Positions 59,921 through 64,000 of a stretch of DNA of 64,000 bases are shown here, piece by piece (the stretch's first letter is position 1; every line of letters starts with the position of its first letter). The notes under the pieces were generated by a model. It was not told the origin of the DNA and did no database searches. It saw only the letters and a list, made by a program, of their open reading frames with translations. A program made the translations under genes and the position numbers. The stretch comes from Leuctra nigra (taxonomy: Eukaryota > Arthropoda > Insecta > Plecoptera > Leuctridae), in contig OW203762.1 of NCBI GenBank assembly GCA_934045905.1, positions 7,378,001-7,442,000 of the forward strand, written 5' to 3'.

Positions 59921-60092
59921 AGGTACGTTTACAGTTCGGCGTTCGACGTTCGACGCTCGACGCTCAGCGCTAGCGCTGAAAGATGAACATGGTTTATCTT
60001 TGACCTTGAACGCCAGCGCTCGGCGTTGGCCAATCAGGAGGCTCAACGGCGAGCGCCGAACGTCGAACGAACGCCGAGCTGTAAACCTACCC
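59921..60092. mobile_element. CG-rich MITE in receptor intron 6, PIF/Harbinger-like
   Basis: A 172-bp palindromic element with ends AGGTACGTTTACAG and the complement of GGGTAGGTTTACAG, flanked by TAA on both sides (59918-59920 and 60093-60095). The inside is rich in GACGTTCGACGCTC-type hexamers. The 3-bp TAA duplication fits PIF/Harbinger MITEs. Confidence 0.7.
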
Positions 60093-60478
60093 TAAGACGA
60101 CACAACCCTTACCTAAGTAATAATAGTCTGCTATCCATACTTACTTAAGTTACTGTTACCTGGACTATAAAAATGGAATCTGGATGTGAAATCTTTAGCA
60201 CTGACTCACAAAACTAGGCGGTATACCGAAGAATATCTGGAGAATAGAGACAGAAACTACTGTCATTTGGATTGAAGTGCGTGTTAGAGAAAGGATTTAA
60301 CTTATGACATTTTAAAAAGTGTGCGAAACAAATTTGTTTTAATATTCTGCAATATCTGAAGATGTGGAGGACCAATAAATGATTATAAAGACCGAACAAT
60401 ACCTAGCAAATGTCATCAAATTCAAGCAGGTCCCAAGATTCATTCCTTCTGATCTCACCCCTGAATCTATTTCTTCAG

Positions 60479-60738
60479 CAATCCAGCGACCCTCTGATCC
60501 GCCGCCTCTACGACAAGTTCTTCCATCACGATGCCGAGATGCTTCCCCTCTTCGACTACACCTACGTGAACCGCATCTGTTGGGACCGTTACGCTTTCAT
60601 CGGCACGCGGGAGTACCAACTCCAGATGAACGAGCTGTCCTCGTGTCCAGTCAAGTGGCTGCCGACTCCAATAACAACAGACTCGCTCTCCTTCATCGTG
60701 GTCAAGCAGAGTGCTTACCGTCGCCTCATGGACTACAG
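60479..60738 (+). CDS. ionotropic receptor, coding exon 7 (S2 lobe)
   Basis: The exon follows acceptor TTTCTTCAG and continues in phase 0 from exon 6. It encodes SSDPLIRRLYDKFF, then MLPLFDYTYVNRICWDRYAF, then the FIVVKQSAYRRLMDY block typical of late S2. I see no acidic residue at the position of the glutamate receptor amino-group contact (YAF-IGTREY here), so glutamate itself is unlikely as ligand; this rests on eye alignment. It ends in phase 2 at TACAG|GTCAGT. The end of this exon and its donor are repeated ten times downstream. Confidence 0.9.
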
Positions 60739-62071
60739 GTCAGTACATGACACGCGCAAGTACCAACTCGAGATGAACGAGCTGTCCTCGTGTCCAGTCA
60801 AGTGGCTGCCGACTCCAATCACAACAGACTCGCTCTCCTTCATCGTGGTCAAGCAGAGTGCTTACCGTCCCCTCATGGACTACAGGTCAGTACATGACAC
60901 GCGCGAGTACCAACTCCAGATGAACGCGCTGTGCTCGTGTCCAATCAAGTGGCTGCTGACTCCAATCACAACAGACTCGCTCTCCTTCATCGTGGTCAAG
61001 CAGAGTGCTTACCGTCGCCTCATGGACTACAGGTCAGTACATGACACGCGCGAGTACCAACTCCAGATGAACGCGCTGTGCTCGTGTCCAGTCAAGTGGC
61101 TGCCGACTCCAATCACAACAGACTCGCTCTCCTTCATCGTGGTCAAGCAGAGTGCTTACCGTCGCCTCATGGACTACAGGTCAGTACATGACACGCGCAA
61201 GTACCAACTCGAGATGAACGAGCTGTCCTCGTGTCCAGTCAAGTGGCTGCCGACTCCAATCACAACAGACTCGCTCTCCTTCATCGTGGTCAAGCAGAGT
61301 GCTTACCGTCGCCTCTTGGACTACAGGTCAGAACATGACACGCGGGAGTACCAACTCCAGATGAACGCGCTGTGCTCGTGTCCAGTCAAGTGGCTGCCGA
61401 CTCCAATCACAACAGACTCGCTCTCCTTCATCGTGGTCAAGCAGAGTGCTTACCGTCGCCTCATGGACTACAGGTCAGTACATGACACGCGCGAGTACCA
61501 ACTCCAGATGAACGCGCTGTCCTCGTGTCCAGTCAAGTGGCTGCCGACTCCAATCACAACAGACTCGCTCTCCTTCATCGTGGTCAAGCAGAGTGCTTAC
61601 CGTCGCCTCATGGACTACAGGTCAGTACATGACACGCGGGAGTACCAACTCCAGATGAACGCGCTGTGCTCGTGTCCAGTCAAGTGGCTGCCGACTCCAA
61701 TCACAACAGACTCGCTCTCCTTCATCGTGGTCAAGCAGAGTGCTTACCGTCGCCTCATGGACTACAGGTCAGTACATGACACGCGCGAGTACCAACTCCA
61801 GATGAACGCGCTGTGCTCGTGTCCAGTCAAGTGGCTGCCGACTCCAATCACAACAGACTCGCTCTCCTTCATCGTGGTCAAGCAGAGTGCTTACCGTCGC
61901 CTCATGGACTACAGGTCAGTACATGACACGCGCGAGTACCAACTCCAGATGAACGCGCTGTCCTCGTGTCCAGTCAAGTGGCTGCCGACTCCAATCACAA
62001 CAGACTCGCTCTCCTTCATCGTGGTCAAGCAGAGTGCTTACCGTCGCCTCATGGACTACAGGTCAGTACAT
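60602..62071 (+). repeat. 10 x 147-bp tandem array of S2 exon end plus splice donor
   Basis: Ten copies of about 137 bp of exon 7 plus about 10 nt of intron (GTCAGTACAT). Donors recur at 60739, 60886 and every 147 bp to 62062. 147 bp is 49 codons, so the plus strand is open through all copies up to a stop at about 62092. Copies differ mostly by NEL/NAL, SSC/CSC and REYQLQ/RKYQLE. All donors are in the same phase, so each could splice correctly to exon 8, adding multiples of 49 residues. Confidence 0.95.
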
Positions 62072-62092
62072 TGTCGGATTATGCTCTCATGA

Positions 62093-63169
62093 TCAGTAGG
62101 AAGGCAGCATTGGTGACGGAAGGGGAGGAGGGATCCTGGAGATATCCTGTCCTGGATCTCTTAAAACGTCAAAAGTTTTTTATTTTTTAACAGCTATATT
62201 TTGTAAATAAAATGCACCTGATATCGAATTATAATTATTGTTTTTGAACTGCTAGTTCAGAAAACAAATATCGCCCTGCGGGGCAATGTGCCTGGCAAAA
62301 GTCTTGTCGGCGCTTATGGATGGCGGGCATGAGCTTATATTAAAATCTCTCATTTTGCAATTGAACTGTGCAGTTTATGGGGATGAAGAAATTATCGCGA
62401 AAGCTTATTATTGTAATTGCATAAGTCCCAATTTCAAATTAAAAATTAGCAATTGTTAATAGCGATGATAATGAAGATATTGGTATTTATTCTTATAGTT
62501 ATGCCGATAAAATGCAGCAACCTTTTGCTAATCTTGCCCCAAGAAAAAATGTAAAATTAACCAGGTTTATCTGTTTGTAGATAGGCCATTGTCCTCTTTC
62601 GTTTTGATCCATGAGTCACAATTGATTAATTTAGATATTGAGAGTTTGATTGGCCGCTATCTCTCTCCTCTAATCTCTTCAGGTGATAACATACACCTAT
62701 GCAAAACAAAGAGTGAGGCTGATGATTATAATAATACAAGAACTTCAGACCCAGCGCCATCATGTGAATTAGATCAGGGAATTTATATGAGGTAGGACAA
62801 GAAATTAACAATCTCCGAAGATGTCTCAACTATCAGGACAATTTCAAGAAGACCAGAATTATTTCTAAAAGATGTAATGATTTTGTTCATTAGAGATGAT
62901 TCCATATATTACTGCGAGCAAACATAAATGTACTTGAGGTTGTACTTGTACTGTACTTGCACAGTCTTGTACTTGAATAAATATAATATTTATGTGACTG
63001 ATTCGGTAATGGCATTTTTATGTGACTAAGTTTTAACATATACCTAGTAGTTTTAATCTTGATGAATAAATGTGATATTACGCAATGATTCTCTAGTTTT
63101 ATTTTAATGTGTTTCATTACTTGTCTTGTATTGCCGTATAAAATGCGTTTGCATTGAATCTGTCCCCAG
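62093..63169. other. intron 7 of the receptor gene, unique part
   Basis: AT-rich intron sequence after the tandem array. Short frames without domains; no repeat with definable ends was recognised. Acceptor CTGTCCCCAG at 63160-63169. Confidence 0.6.
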
Positions 63170-63473
63170 CTTGAACCAGCTCCGCAACTCTGGGACCCTC
63201 CAACGCGTCGAGCATCTCATCTGGCCCGACGCCGACGCCCCGATCGTCATGGAGAAGTCGTTCACCGTCGTGAGCTTCAGCCAGGTGATCCCGATCCTGA
63301 CGCTGATGGCGGCGGGCGTCGTGACGGGCGTCTTGCTCCTAGTCGGGGAGGTGGCGTCCCGACGCTCCTGCAGGCGACAACGACGTCCTCGAGCACCGCG
63401 ACGTCCACGGGCAAGGCGATGCAACAAGTGCAGTCCAGGAGAGAAGGACACACTGCGTGGACGGACTCTATGA
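63170..63473 (+). CDS. ionotropic receptor, last coding exon (third membrane segment)
   Basis: Its first base completes the codon from exon 7. It encodes NQLRNSGTLQRVEHLIW (the typical IR S2 end), then FSQVIPILTLMAAGVVTGVL, the third membrane segment (about residues 572-592). An arginine-rich cytoplasmic tail follows, ending at TGA 63471-63473. The last ~120 bp of coding sequence belong to a tandem repeat (63353-63950), so the C-terminal tail (SRRSCRRQRRPRAPRRP) is repeat-derived and may differ from the ancestral end of the protein. No polyadenylation signal was identified before the window ends. Confidence 0.88.
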
Positions 63474-63955
63474 GCTCCTGGTTGGTGATGTGGGCGTCCC
63501 GACGCTCCTGCAGGCGACAACGACGTCCTCGAGCACCGCGACGTCCACGGGCAAGGCGATGCAACAAGTGCAGTCCAGGAGAGAAGGACACACTGCGTGG
63601 ACGGGTTCTATGAGCTCCTGGTGGGTGATGTGGGCGTCCCGACGCTCCTACAGGCGACAACGACGTCCTCATGAATAGCAATGATGTCAGGAGAGAAGGA
63701 CACACTGCGTGGACGGACTCTATGAGCTCCTGGTGGGTGATGTGGGCGTCCCGACGCTCCTACAGGCGACAACGACGTCCTCATGAATAGCGATGATGTC
63801 AGGAGAGAAGGACACACTGCGTGGACGGACTCTATGAGCTCCTGGTGGGTGATGTGGGCGTCCCGACGCTCCTACAGGCGACAACGACGTCCTCATGAAT
63901 AGCGATGATGTCAGGAGAGAAGGACATATTGCGTGGACGGACTCTTTGAGCTTCA
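63353..63955. repeat. 140/112-bp tandem repeats at receptor 3' end
   Basis: Two units of 140 bp, starting at the GGCGTCCCGACGCTCC block near 63352 and 63493, are followed by units of about 112 bp (starts near 63633, 63744 and 63856). The later ones lack an internal stretch around the AAGGCGATGCAACAAG region and carry ATGAATAGCRATGATGTC instead. Overlapping Arg/Pro/Ser-rich frames on both strands are artefacts, apart from the receptor C-terminus. Confidence 0.9.
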
Positions 63956-64000
63956 TTTTAAGAAGAAACTGCAGTTAATTAATATTTATTTGGCTGTACG

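Overview
This is an insect-type nuclear genome window. It is AT-rich and full of introns, transposons and satellites, with no prokaryotic gene organisation. The main host gene is an ionotropic receptor (IR), a protostome-specific branch of the ionotropic glutamate receptor superfamily, so the source is an arthropod, most likely an insect. The order is not determinable from sequence alone.

Layout: 1-17.1 kb is gene-poor, with decayed transposons: an inverted duplication carrying a THAP-domain relic at 2.1-3.1 kb, a hAT-type element with a second one nested in it at 4.6-5.8 kb, and a hAT-like MITE at 10.2-10.6 kb. At 17.1-17.7 kb a minus-strand first coding exon (199 codons) ends in a canonical splice donor, with a 60-bp CpG-rich minisatellite just upstream of its start. 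From 19.9 to 28.2 kb there is a 36-bp minisatellite, a 201-bp-arm foldback, about twelve copies of a ~118-bp repeat each carrying a CRE/ETS/YY1-like composite, a (GAA)n tract and an inverted-repeat transposon.

From 31.6 kb to 63.5 kb one IR gene on the plus strand is spread over eight coding exons. I assembled them by homology and splice phase; all phases agree and the product is about 633 aa. The introns are greatly enlarged. One holds a 7.5-kb array of ~340 copies of a 22-bp unit that starts exactly at the splice donor. One holds a 537-bp hAT MITE. One, apparently only 44 bp long originally, holds a 14.6-kb element. Several exons have tandem amplifications that span the exon end and its splice donor: 8 x 114 bp at the pore exon and 10 x 147 bp at the S2 exon, both in frame. 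The terminal exon also has a tandem array.

The 14.6-kb insertion (44758-59363) has termini beginning AG and a 6-bp target duplication (TACAGC), the signature of Polinton/Maverick elements. Unlike known Polintons it is almost entirely one giant palindrome: two ~7.15-kb arms around a ~309-bp loop. Each arm holds one copy of a zinc-finger/EndoVII-like/protein-primed family-B DNA polymerase gene and no other recognisable Polinton gene (no integrase, protease, ATPase or capsid). The right polymerase is intact; the left has a single-base frameshift. This palindromic polymerase-only element and the splice-donor-anchored tandem arrays are the two most unusual things in the window.
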